Shown here in pieces: positions 13,342 to 19,726 of a stretch of 22,412 nucleotides of DNA. The stretch covers positions 1 to 22,412 of the IMG/VR virus record IMGVR_UViG_3300033886_000028, one strand, 5' to 3'. The notes beneath the pieces are model-generated. The model did no database searches and was not told where the DNA came from. It saw only the letters and a list, made by a program, of their open reading frames with translations. Numbering within the stretch: the first letter of the stretch is position 1; each line of letters begins with the position of its first letter. Made by a program: the position numbers and the translations under genes. The DNA is from a virus.

Positions 13342-13590
13342 TTATAGGCCACGTCTTCCCGGGAGTCGGCGTGCCTTGCTGACGCACGAATAGCACACGC
13401 CCTCGACCGTCGCGCCCAGCTGCGGCGCATGATATGGCCAACGCTCCGGAAGCTGCCAACCACGCACAGTCGCTGAGTTAGGTGAGCGCGCGACGGTCGT
13501 GTAGCCGCACTGCCGGCATCGCACTAAGAGAAGCGGACGGCCAGGGACAACAGGGATGTCGTCGCGGTAACCGGGGGAACTAACTGGCAT
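13342..13590 (-). CDS. Small zinc-ribbon protein downstream of dnaB
   Basis: This 82-residue protein has its start defined by a strong SD, GGAGGTGTTTG-ATG, located inside the end of the helicase gene; the overlap is 11 nt. Two Cys pairs form a zinc ribbon: CRQC in LLLVRCRQCGYTTVAR (residues ~21-35) and CYSC in TVEGVCYSCVSKARR (~62-76). The middle is Trp/Tyr/Pro-rich (GWQLPERWPYHAPQ). It is the last gene of the replication operon. Zinc-ribbon proteins of this size can bind DNA or polymerase partners, and coupling to the helicase gene suggests a replication role, but no family is recognised. Confidence 0.75.
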   Translation of the reverse strand: MPVSSPGYRDDIPVVPGRPLLLVRCRQCGYTTVARSPNSATVRGWQLPERWPYHAPQLGATVEGVCYSCVSKARRLPGRRGL

Positions 13591-14890
13591 CAAACACCTC
13601 CGCAAACGAAGCCTTGGCAGGACAGAAGCCAAGCTGTAACTTCCCGACCGCTCCGTGGCGATTCTTGCGGATTTGGACTTCGATTGTGCGCACGGGCGGC
13701 GGGTTGAGCACGTCGCCAACGTCAGCGCGTTCGAGCACGATAAGCGCATCAGCGTGCTGCTCGATCGCGCGAGACTCGCGCACTTCTCCAGCGTCGTTGA
13801 CCTGTGAGCCGGCTACGATGGACATGCCGAGCTGACCGGCCAGCGTCTTCAGCGCGAGCGCGACTTCTGCGACTTCCTGCTCGCGATTCTGGTCTCGGCG
13901 CGTACGACCATCCACAAGCTGGATGTAGTCCACGATTGCGAGCTTCGCGCCACGAAGCGCATGATGGCGCAGAAGGTGGCGCAGCTGGCTGACCGAGATA
14001 CCAGGTCTGTACTCGATGGCAATCGGCATCCTGGAAACCTGGTCAGCAGCGTCCATCAGCCGGCGACGCTGTTCAGCGCGCGTGCGCTCGTCCAGCGCTA
14101 GCACGTCTGCTGGAGATAGGCTGATGCCGGCGTGACGACTAAGCATCACGCGGCAAACTTCCGGCTCGGTCATCTCGCACGAGACGATGACGACAGGATG
14201 GCCGGCTCGTGCGGCAGACAGAGCCATCTGCAACATCAGCGTGGTCTTTCCAGCACCCGGCTTGCCGGCGACCACGGTCAGCCTACCAGGACATAGGCTA
14301 CCCAGGATGCGGTCAAGCGCACTCAGACCGGTGGGCATTCCAGGCAGCCGCTCGCCTGCGCTGTCGTAGTCAGCGATGCAGTGCAGGAGCGCGTCAGAGA
14401 GCGACACGACCTGCCGCGCGCCGGTCGTGAGCGCAGACAGCCGGTCGGCGGCGTACATGGGCAGATCGTCACGCCCTTGATGGGCGGCTTCTGCGATCTC
14501 CTGTGCAATGCGCATCGCCGTTCGGCGCTGCCAGTCGCGGTACACAATCTCCGCGTAATGGCGAACGTGTAACGCAGTAGGCACGACGCAGCACAATTCA
14601 GCGATGTAAGGCTCGCCGCCTATGTCGTCTAAGTGACCTTGCGTGCGCAGCTCATCGGAGAGCGAGAGCAGGTCAACTGGAGCGCCGCGCGCAAACAACG
14701 AGAGTAGCGCTTCAAAGATGCGCTGGTGGCGAAATTCGTAGAAGTGTTCGGGCCTGAGCAAGTCGGCCAGAACTGCTAGAGCTTCAGGGTCAATGATGGC
14801 TGAGCCTAGCGCTGATTGTTCGGCTTCCTCGCTGTATATGGGGGTGATGTCGATAGGATGTGGCTTAGTTCCGTTTCGGCTTGCGTACAT
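13580..14890 (-). CDS. dnaB: Replicative DNA helicase, DnaB family
   Basis: I chose the ATG at 14890, preceded by GAGAGGAGG; ATG 14908 and TTG 14917 are alternatives. The 436-residue product has the DnaB N-terminal domain (SEEAEQSALGSAIIDPEALA, then FYEFRHQRIFEALLSL). The RecA-like domain has Walker A GKPGAGKT (209-216), the VSCEM motif, Walker B LAIVDYIQLV (Asp321) and a late RKNRHGAVG motif that contacts DNA. It is a little shorter than bacterial DnaB (about 450-470). Having its own helicase next to a lambda-O-like initiator means the phage may not need the host DnaB or a P-like loader. It overlaps the initiator gene by 26 nt. Confidence 0.95.
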   Translation of the reverse strand: MYASRNGTKPHPIDITPIYSEEAEQSALGSAIIDPEALAVLADLLRPEHFYEFRHQRIFEALLSLFARGAPVDLLSLSDELRTQGHLDDIGGEPYIAELCCVVPTALHVRHYAEIVYRDWQRRTAMRIAQEIAEAAHQGRDDLPMYAADRLSALTTGARQVVSLSDALLHCIADYDSAGERLPGMPTGLSALDRILGSLCPGRLTVVAGKPGAGKTTLMLQMALSAARAGHPVVIVSCEMTEPEVCRVMLSRHAGISLSPADVLALDERTRAEQRRRLMDAADQVSRMPIAIEYRPGISVSQLRHLLRHHALRGAKLAIVDYIQLVDGRTRRDQNREQEVAEVALALKTLAGQLGMSIVAGSQVNDAGEVRESRAIEQHADALIVLERADVGDVLNPPPVRTIEVQIRKNRHGAVGKLQLGFCPAKASFAEVFDAS

Positions 14891-15734
14891 ATCCTCCTCT
14901 CTCCTCATCGTAAACAAGTTCGTATTCGTTCTGTACCGAGCGGATTGCGCTCAGGTTGACTATCGCGCCCGGCCAGGTGCAGATTAGGCCAGCCTTACGC
15001 GCTTCTTCGCGCGCAGCCTTGAGCCGCGCTTCGTCGCAGCGCAACTCGTGCAGCGTCTCTGCGGCCTTCGCCCAGCGTTTCTTGTCACCCCTGGTCGGCG
15101 CGACCTCAAAGACGCGGGCGAAGGCGAGGCACTGCGCTTCCAGGTGCGAAGGAAGTGACCACGCGCGGATGGTTCGCTCGGCTGGGTCGTGGCCGTCCAG
15201 TCGATCTAGCACGTGGTCAAGATAGTCGCGGGTCTTTTCGTTCGCGCTTTCGCGCGAGTGCGAGAGCGCGCGCTCATCGCGCGCGCTCTCTTGTTTGTTG
15301 TCTGTATATGTATGTTGTGGGTGGAATTTTTCCACCAGTAGCGGTGGAATTTTTCCACCAGTAGCGGTGGAATTTTTCCACCACCCCCCTTCTTCTGCCT
15401 CCTCTACTGGTGGAATTTTTCCACTAGCTAGTGGTGGAATTTTTCCACCAGTAGATGGCGGGATAACACATGCGTAAGACGCCGCCTTACTGCCTGCCGC
15501 GGCTTGTGTTTGCGCAACCAGCCCACGTTCGAGCAGTCCTCGCAGCCCTTTGATCACGCTCTTCCTGTCAAGGCCAGTCATCTGCTCAAGCTGAGACAAA
15601 CTTATCTCGTCGCTCTCCTTTCGCCATCCCACAGTTCTGCGCAGAATGGCAAGCAGAACCTTAAGCTCTACGCCCGACAGGTCAGCAAGATGCTCAAAGT
15701 AAGCGTTAGGCACTGGCACGAATCCTTCTGTCAT
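14865..15734 (-). CDS. Replication initiator, phage O-like N-terminal domain, with iterons inside the gene
   Basis: The start ATG at 15734 shares ATGA with the clamp-like gene, giving 289 residues. Residues ~4-75 match the phage replication protein O winged-helix domain (FVPVPNAYFEHLADLSGVEL, ILRRTVGWRKESDEISLSQL, GLDRKSVIKGLRGLLERGLV). Residues ~93-140 are a low-complexity linker encoded by five copies of a 17-bp palindrome, read as GGKIPP, SGKIPP, WWKNST, GGKIPP and VEKFHP. Residues ~165-289 are a charged helical region (KKRWAKAAETLHELRCDEAR, then LKAAREEARKAGLICTWPG), likely the helicase-contacting part. As in lambda, the initiator probably binds the iterons in its own gene through the winged helix and loads the helicase encoded next. 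Confidence 0.88.
   Translation of the reverse strand: MTEGFVPVPNAYFEHLADLSGVELKVLLAILRRTVGWRKESDEISLSQLEQMTGLDRKSVIKGLRGLLERGLVAQTQAAAGSKAASYACVIPPSTGGKIPPLASGKIPPVEEAEEGGWWKNSTATGGKIPPLLVEKFHPQHTYTDNKQESARDERALSHSRESANEKTRDYLDHVLDRLDGHDPAERTIRAWSLPSHLEAQCLAFARVFEVAPTRGDKKRWAKAAETLHELRCDEARLKAAREEARKAGLICTWPGAIVNLSAIRSVQNEYELVYDEERGGYVRKPKRN
15262..15290. repeat. 12-bp perfect hairpin beside the iterons
   Basis: GAGAGCGCGCGC and GCGCGCGCTCTC pair perfectly around TCATC. It is followed by an AT-richer stretch (15291-15319, TTGTTTGTTGTCTGTATATG...) and then the first iteron. The order iterons, AT-rich segment, inverted repeat resembles the lambda origin. It lies within the initiator gene. Confidence 0.6.
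15320..15449. repeat. Five palindromic iterons: candidate replication origin
   Basis: GGTGGAATTTTTCCACC occurs at 15320, 15343, 15366 and 15433 exactly, and at 15409 with one terminal change (ends CACT). Each is a perfect inverted repeat (7-bp arms, TTT centre). Spacings are 23, 23, 43 and 24 bp, so the repeats fall in all three reading frames of the initiator gene. The perfect palindrome CCACTAGCTAGTGG (15421-15434) joins copies 4 and 5. Conservation at the DNA level regardless of frame marks them as protein-binding sites. Confidence 0.9.
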
Positions 15735-16363
15735 CGTTTCTTCCTCATCTCCGCGATGTAATGGCGTTCGTGCTCGGATGCCAGCATGAGAATGTGCGTG
15801 CCCTTGAATCGCACCATCGCTATGCCGACCTTGTCTCTCGCTATCAGGTTCTTGACGGCCTCGGCAAGATACCGAGTATTCAGGCCGATGCGTCCAGGTA
15901 GCGTTAGCTCGGCAGGGATGACGACCTTCCCCAGCTCTCCTGTGCATTCGATGCTCTCTTCGCCGATAACGAGCTCACAGTACAGCTCATAGATAGCCAT
16001 TGACCTTGCATACAGCTTTGTGAGTGACCTAAGATCACTAACTCGCGCGATAGCCAAAGCAACCTTTTCTGCTTCTTCAAGCGAGCGCAGTGTTTCCACA
16101 CGCCAATCACCCAATGGAAGCGCGCTTATTTTGTTCCTCTCTAGAGCTTCGCCAAGTGACTTTGCGTTTCGCAGCACGCATGCAGGAACAGCCCATGCCA
16201 TCTTTTCAAATTCATGCTTCCCTCGCGCAATCACGCGCGAGGCGCGGAATTGACTGATTGACCACGCCTGAATTGAGTCGTCATCCGCGACTTGCACGAC
16301 CACGTCACCATCAGGATGTAGTTCGTCAACCGTGTAGAGCACCTTCTTCAGTTTTGCGATCAT
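15731..16363 (-). CDS. Divergent sliding-clamp-like protein B (DnaN C-terminal-like)
   Basis: This 210-residue protein has an SD GAGGAG 7 nt before the ATG and a 4-nt ATGA overlap with the preceding gene. The C-terminal ~60 residues resemble domain III of bacterial beta clamps: KVVIPAELTLPGRIGLNTRY, LAEAVKNLIARDKVGIAMV, and a terminal strand HERHYIAEMRKK that matches the clamp ending 'Y.IMPMR'. The N-terminal half (MIAKLKKVLYTVDELHPDGD) is less clear. At 210 residues it is about two clamp domains, not three. If real, it would hold a polymerase on DNA, possibly host polymerase III. Assignment is by my reading of the pattern and remains tentative. Confidence 0.55.
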   Translation of the reverse strand: MIAKLKKVLYTVDELHPDGDVVVQVADDDSIQAWSISQFRASRVIARGKHEFEKMAWAVPACVLRNAKSLGEALERNKISALPLGDWRVETLRSLEEAEKVALAIARVSDLRSLTKLYARSMAIYELYCELVIGEESIECTGELGKVVIPAELTLPGRIGLNTRYLAEAVKNLIARDKVGIAMVRFKGTHILMLASEHERHYIAEMRKKR

Positions 16364-16974
16364 CGCTCTTCTCCTCTAGGAATGAAAGCCGTGAACCCGT
16401 TGCGATAATCAAACACATAGTGAGCCTCTGTGCCCAGCGAGATTTTGAGCGCGCGTGCGTTTCGATGCCCTAAGATGTCCACGTGTGCCGTCTCGTCGCG
16501 CGGCATCTGCTCGAAGGCGAGACGCAGCGGCCTACTCCTCACGAGCATTTCTGCGCTGTACAGGGCGATTCCGCCCAGCGGCACACCGTGGATGCTTAGT
16601 CCTTTGTCGTCAATGTTCACCGTCTTCGTTCCATCATCCGGGAGAAAGCTCAACGCCCATCGCAGCGCGTTCGTCTCGACGATGACACTTGCGAGGTTCT
16701 TGTGGTCTTCCATCACGTCGCAGATGTGGGGATAGCTGTCAACGAAGCCGTAGTTAGCAGCGGCTGCCTCGATCTCCTCTGGTGACCGCAAGCCATACAG
16801 GCGCTCGCACGGCACGACGTATCGCGTCTTTCTTCGCGTTTTAGTCGGCCACGTGTACTTCGCGGCCTGCTCGGCGTTGGACGCGAACAAATACAGCCGG
16901 CATCGCTCGGTACCGACAATCACGTTAGACGTAGCGCAGTAGAACAGGTTTTGGGGATACTGATTCTGATTCAT
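16360..16974 (-). CDS. Sliding-clamp-like or replication accessory protein A
   Basis: This 204-residue protein has a strong SD (AAAGGAG, 6 nt before the ATG). The N-terminal half (VIVGTERCRLYLFASNAEQA, then ETRRKTRYVV-like basic stretch) is unassigned. The C-terminal half has a beta-clamp-like order: a helix after a strand (SVIVETNALRWALSFLPDDG), TKTVNIDDKGLSIHGVPLGG, RPLRLAFEQMP, and the final strand pair KISLGTEAHYVFDYRNGFTA ending FIPRG. This echoes the end of the next protein. Both may be parts of one clamp that has been split, or tandem divergent copies. Position between regulator and initiator supports a replication role. The clamp link is uncertain. Confidence 0.45.
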   Translation of the reverse strand: MNQNQYPQNLFYCATSNVIVGTERCRLYLFASNAEQAAKYTWPTKTRRKTRYVVPCERLYGLRSPEEIEAAAANYGFVDSYPHICDVMEDHKNLASVIVETNALRWALSFLPDDGTKTVNIDDKGLSIHGVPLGGIALYSAEMLVRSRPLRLAFEQMPRDETAHVDILGHRNARALKISLGTEAHYVFDYRNGFTAFIPRGEER

Positions 16975-17282
16975 CTGTTTCTCCTTTCTCTGAGTGGCAG
17001 GTGATCTGCCACGGATTCACGTTGTAGCGGCCATCGCGCGAGATACCAGGTGACGCCGTTCGACTCGACGACCTCGCGTTGTGGTTCACACGCAATGATG
17101 ATGAATGCTTCGCGCGCGAGCGTGATGACCAGCGCGATGTCATCATCGTCCGGCCGGCGGTTCGCCCGACCGATGGCCAGATGCTCACGCGGCTGATAGC
17201 TGAGCGCTAAGCCAGGGGCAATAAAGCCCTTGAGCGGACGCTCCTCGCGGAACGCCCGCTCAAGGTCGCTCATCGAGATCAT
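16971..17282 (-). CDS. Hypothetical protein of the replication operon
   Basis: This 103-residue protein starts at ATG 17282 (ATG 17273, MSDLERAF, is an alternative). I do not recognise a family. It has an acidic-basic N-terminus (SDLERAFREERPLKGFIAP), a central hydrophobic beta/helix part (DDIALVITLAREAFIIIACE) and an aromatic strand (SNGVTWYLARWPLQ). It overlaps the CopG-like gene by 23 nt and shares ATGA with the next gene, so it belongs to the operon and is translated with it. No catalytic motif or membrane segment is visible. Confidence 0.7.
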   Translation of the reverse strand: MISMSDLERAFREERPLKGFIAPGLALSYQPREHLAIGRANRRPDDDDIALVITLAREAFIIIACEPQREVVESNGVTWYLARWPLQRESVADHLPLRERRNR

Positions 17283-17472
17283 GTTGCGCTTGCGCTTCGA
17301 GTCGCGTCAACGCGAACTCGACTAGCTCGCGCGTGAGCTGGCTGATGCTCATGCGCCGCGCGCGCGCGAGCGCTTTGATGCGCTCCTTGTGACCCGGGCT
17401 GACGTAGCACGTCAGCATGTGCTTCTTCTCGATATGTTCTTGTTCCCAGTTCCTCATAGCGCGCTGCATCAT
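17260..17472 (-). CDS. CopG-type ribbon-helix-helix regulator, first gene of replication operon
   Basis: This 70-residue protein has the RHH domain in residues ~18-60: a strand HMLTCYVSPGHKERIKALAR and then helices ARRMSISQLTRELVEFALTR, with the 'S.S.L.RE.VE.AL' spacing typical of CopG/NikR/ParG-like proteins. Start is ATG 17472; a second ATG at 17457 is possible because TATGAT (17473-17468) could be a -10 for a nearly leaderless mRNA. It is encoded beside the divergent control region with three DnaA boxes, so it may repress the replication operon, the plus operon, or both. That role is inferred. Confidence 0.75.
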   Translation of the reverse strand: MMQRAMRNWEQEHIEKKHMLTCYVSPGHKERIKALARARRMSISQLTRELVEFALTRLEAQAQHDLDERP

Positions 17473-17499
17473 ACAGTGCCGTATGCGCTTCAGATTGAG

Positions 17500-17532
17500 T
17501 TATCCACAGACTTATCCACAGGTTTATCCACA
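17500..17532 (+). repeat. Three perfect DnaA boxes in tandem, 12-bp spacing
   Basis: TTATCCACA, the consensus high-affinity DnaA box, occurs at 17500-17508, 17512-17520 and 17524-17532. All are in the same orientation and each starts 12 bp after the last, about one helical turn, so DnaA would bind on one face of the DNA. They lie in the only divergent promoter region of the window, 28 nt upstream of the CopG-like start and 46 nt before the plus-strand -35. They may be an origin, a DnaA-controlled switch, or both. Confidence 0.9.
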
Positions 17533-17577
17533 ATTTGAGACCAAAACTTAGAGTTTCATGAGAATGCCGTGCGCCCC

Positions 17578-17605
17578 TTGACAAGCAGATGCGGACGAAT
17601 ACAAT
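17578..17605 (+). promoter_or_regulatory. Sigma-70 promoter of the plus-strand operon
   Basis: A consensus -35 TTGACA (17578-17583) and a -10 TACAAT (17600-17605), 16 bp apart, are the best promoter match in the window. The start site should be near 17612. An AAGGAGG SD (17626-17632) and the ATG at 17639 follow. This looks like a strong early promoter. Confidence 0.8.
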
Positions 17606-17638
17606 GCTGCGCAGTATCCTAGAGAAAGGAGGAGACAG

Positions 17639-17971
17639 ATGAAGACGCGAGAAATCCTATCAGCATTCGGTTTGCAGTTGTGGCGCTCCTATGGCCGGTG
17701 GTTTGCCTGCCGGCCCGGAGAAGGGCCGGCCTTCGCTGAGTGCTCGGCGAAGAGTGTTCGCAAGCTTGTAGAGATGATCGTCCCGCCTTCGCCGGCTACT
17801 TTCTCCCCCAAGGCAATCCAAGCCTGGGCGGAGGAGTGTCTTGCCGCAGCATACGGCGAGGTGAATCCTCAGTCTCTGGCTAATGCCGCATTCGCGGCCT
17901 ATGGGCTGTCCCCCAGCCAAGAGGAGCTTAGCGTGTTCGCTGATGCAGTGCGCGCCTGGAAGCGTGAGTAG
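17639..17971 (+). CDS. Hypothetical protein, first gene of plus operon
   Basis: This 110-residue protein has an ideal SD (AAGGAGG). I do not recognise a family. The N-terminus reads MKTREILSAFGLQLWRSYGR, followed by a Cys-containing stretch (WFACRPGEGPAFAECSAKSV). The second half has helices SPKAIQAWAEECLAAAYGE and SPSQEELSVFADAVRAWKRE. No membrane helix or catalytic motif is seen. As the first gene behind a strong promoter it is probably made early in infection. Phage first-early genes often encode host-takeover or anti-defence proteins, but nothing in the sequence proves this here. Confidence 0.7.
   Translation: MKTREILSAFGLQLWRSYGRWFACRPGEGPAFAECSAKSVRKLVEMIVPPSPATFSPKAIQAWAEECLAAAYGEVNPQSLANAAFAAYGLSPSQEELSVFADAVRAWKRE
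17709..17752 (+). repeat. Two abutting hairpins inside the first gene
   Basis: GCCGGCCC / GGGCCGGC (8 bp, 6-nt loop, 17709-17730) is followed directly by CTTCGCTGAG / CTCGGCGAAG (17731-17752, a near-perfect stem with a tight loop). Both lie in coding sequence about 100 nt after the expected transcript start. Their pairing could affect early elongation, but there is no U-tract. Confidence 0.4.
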
Positions 17972-17987
17972 CAGTGTTTGAGTTATC

Positions 17988-18016
17988 GTCCCGGCGCTCG
18001 TGATGAGCACCGGGAC
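17988..18016 (+). repeat. Intercistronic hairpin directly before an SD
   Basis: GTCCCGG-c-GCTC / GAGC-a-CCGGGAC forms 7 + 4 bp with one mismatch and a 5-nt loop. It is followed at once by AAAAGGAGG and the ATG at 18031. This may protect or process the mRNA, or set translation of the next gene. Confidence 0.6.
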
Positions 18017-18030
18017 AAAAGGAGGATGAG

Positions 18031-18423
18031 ATGAACGAGAAGATGAACGAAACCATGACCCTAGACGACCTGATTCGACGTGGCGTTGAAATCCGCGAGA
18101 AGCGGATCGCCGAGGAGCGCGCGCGAATAGCCGCATTCCATGAGCAGCTCGCTCGTGAGAGTGCAGAACGCGAACGCGAGATTCGCGCGATTCTTCCCGC
18201 ACCGCTCGACGACCTCGCGGAAGTGGATGCCGGCGTCACCCACGCATACATCTACGTCCGAAAACCCTTCCCTGGGGAGGGCAAGGTAAGGATTTATGCG
18301 TCGAAGAAGGACGACCAGTGGCATCTGCTTGAGTTCGCCGCTTACAACCCGGACGGCTATTATCTCAAGTTCCAGACGCTCGAAGAAGCCTTAGCGTTTG
18401 CAGCAGGAGCGCTGGAAATATAG
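18031..18423 (+). CDS. Hypothetical protein with N-terminal coiled coil
   Basis: This 130-residue protein has a perfect AAAGGAGG SD 5 nt before the ATG. Residues ~10-55 are a long, highly charged helix (EIREKRIAEERARIAAFHEQ, then LARESAEREREIRA), likely a coiled coil. Residues ~65-130 look like a small alpha/beta domain: strands THAYIYVRKP, GKVRIYASKK and WHLLEFAAY, then a helix QTLEEALAFAAGALEI. I know no named family for it. It is encoded just before the annealing protein gene, so it may be a partner in recombination, but this is only an inference from order. Confidence 0.7.
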   Translation: MNEKMNETMTLDDLIRRGVEIREKRIAEERARIAAFHEQLARESAEREREIRAILPAPLDDLAEVDAGVTHAYIYVRKPFPGEGKVRIYASKKDDQWHLLEFAAYNPDGYYLKFQTLEEALAFAAGALEI

Positions 18424-18434
18424 TGAGAAGTGCC

Positions 18435-19106
18435 ATGAACGAGATAACCCCTACCAATCCCGTGAACGCTAGCGCACTAGAGCGCGTCTTGGTCGCCGGC
18501 GACCTGGCCGGCCTAAACGAGGCGCAGCGCATCGAGTACTACAAAGCAGTCTGCGAGTCGCTCGGCTTGAACCCGCTGACCCGTCCGTTCGAGTATCTCA
18601 GGTTGAACGGTCGCCTGGTTTTGTATGCCACCCGCGCGGCAGCCGACCAACTTAGAGCAATCCACGGTATAAGCATCCTGGATGTGCGGATCGAGCAGAA
18701 AGACGATCTGGTCATCGTTACCGTTCGCGGCCGCACTCGTGATGGGCGCGAAGACGTGGAAGTTGGTGCGGTGTCTGTTGCTGGCCTGCGCGGTGATGCG
18801 CTGGCCAATGCGCAAATGAAAGCGCTGACCAAGGCCAAGCGTCGGCTCACGCTTAGTTTGGCCGGTCTCGGCTGGCTGGACGAGACCGAGACGGATTCCG
18901 TGCCCGGCGCTCAGCGCGTGAGCGAGCAGCAGCTTGCGCTAGCGCCAGAAGTCCAGGAGCTACGCCAGCAGCTAGCAGAGCGCGCAAAGGAACTGCCTGC
19001 GGATTCCCCGCTGCGCGAGAGAGCACGCGAGGCGTGGCGGTCAGGCGATGCTGATGTGATAAGAGAAGTTCTTAGTTCCATAGAAGGAGGGAAGAAAGAT
19101 GAATAG
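18435..19106 (+). CDS. RecT-like single-strand annealing protein (probable)
   Basis: I chose the ATG at 18435 (MNEITPTNPVNASALERVLV); a GTG at 18423 is in frame but overlaps the previous stop. The product has 223 residues. The middle matches phage single-strand annealing proteins of the RecT/Red-beta type: EYYKAVCESLGLNPLTRPFE, RLNGRLVLYATRAAADQLRA, DLVIVTVRGRTRDGREDVEV, and ANAQMKALTKAKRRLTLSLA followed by GLGWLDETE. The last of these is common in phage members. Such proteins anneal complementary strands during replication-linked recombination. The C-terminal ~70 residues are charged helices. No exonuclease partner is recognised nearby. The neighbouring 19099 gene, overlapping by 8 nt, could fill that place but shows no nuclease motif. 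Confidence 0.7.
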   Translation: MNEITPTNPVNASALERVLVAGDLAGLNEAQRIEYYKAVCESLGLNPLTRPFEYLRLNGRLVLYATRAAADQLRAIHGISILDVRIEQKDDLVIVTVRGRTRDGREDVEVGAVSVAGLRGDALANAQMKALTKAKRRLTLSLAGLGWLDETETDSVPGAQRVSEQQLALAPEVQELRQQLAERAKELPADSPLRERAREAWRSGDADVIREVLSSIEGGKKDE

Positions 19107-19674
19107 CCAGAAAGTTGAGATGCTCCGTTCGTTCAACCAGATCGAGTCCACGATTCGCCCGCCAGTGAATAGCCTCTCGATGTTTATAGCTGCCCTTACA
19201 GCGATGGGCAGCGGCGAGACTGTTCAACGCGCTCTGTACCGCGCGGAGAGATGCGCCCCAAATGACGTGATCAAGGATGCCGAAGAACTGATCGACGTTC
19301 TCCACGAGATCGGCGAAGGTGTGACCGCGCTCAAGCTTGAGCGCCGCTTAGCCGAACTTCGAGAGGGTCAATCGTCAGACGCAATCGCCGGTTTGTGGGA
19401 ACTTGTCGATATGCTGCCCCATGACGCTTACATGGCGTTTGGGTTCGCTGTGGAGTCTGCGCAGATACGGTGCGGCGAACACCCGAATCCGCAGGAACTC
19501 CTTGCTGATATTGACTTCGACCGCGAGGGGTTCAGGTTTGGCTCGGCGTGGCAATTCTGGGGCAATCGCTCGCCCGAAGCAATCAGGACGGCACGTGAAG
19601 CGTTTATCGCGGCGCTGCTCCATGCCGCCGGGCTAAGCGACGAACCTGATTATCCCGAACCGCTTGCTGATTAG
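19099..19674 (+). CDS. Hypothetical protein coupled to the annealing protein gene
   Basis: This 191-residue protein has a strong SD (AAGGAGG, ending 8 nt before the ATG) inside the end of the upstream gene. I do not recognise a family. It is mostly helical and acidic: TVQRALYRAERCAPNDVIKD, AEELIDVLHEIGEGVTALKL, then a more aromatic part GFRFGSAWQFWGNRSPEAIR and a C-terminal helix TAREAFIAALLHAAGL. The 8-nt overlap suggests its product works with the RecT-like protein. No catalytic cluster typical of exonucleases is visible. Confidence 0.7.
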   Translation: MNSQKVEMLRSFNQIESTIRPPVNSLSMFIAALTAMGSGETVQRALYRAERCAPNDVIKDAEELIDVLHEIGEGVTALKLERRLAELREGQSSDAIAGLWELVDMLPHDAYMAFGFAVESAQIRCGEHPNPQELLADIDFDREGFRFGSAWQFWGNRSPEAIRTAREAFIAALLHAAGLSDEPDYPEPLAD

Positions 19675-19684
19675 TGCAATCGCT

Positions 19685-19711
19685 GCCGGTGGCGCGTTCA
19701 GCGCCACCGGC
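19685..19711 (+). repeat. Intercistronic 11-bp hairpin directly before an SD
   Basis: GCCGGTGGCGC / GCGCCACCGGC pairs perfectly around GTTCA. It is followed by AAAAAGAAGGAACAG and the ATG at 19727. The layout matches the hairpin at 17988: stem, A-run, SD, start. In the plus direction there is no U-tract, so it is not an ordinary terminator. Confidence 0.65.
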
Positions 19712-19726
19712 AAAAAGAAGGAACAG

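Noticed and set aside
13591-13749. N-terminal extension of the zinc-ribbon protein
   Set aside because: It is a shadow of the helicase gene; the GGAGGT SD marks the start at 13590.
15320-15449. CRISPR array
   Set aside because: The repeats are 17-bp palindromes with 6-26-nt spacers, too short for CRISPR, and lie within a gene; they are iterons.
15735-15947. N-terminal extension of the replication initiator
   Set aside because: It overlaps the clamp-like gene in another frame and lacks domain features; the ATGA junction at 15734 and the O-like domain start there.
19664-19726. N-terminal extension of the 19727 gene
   Set aside because: The upstream frame runs through the perfect hairpin and SD, so the ATG after AAGGAACAG is the better start.
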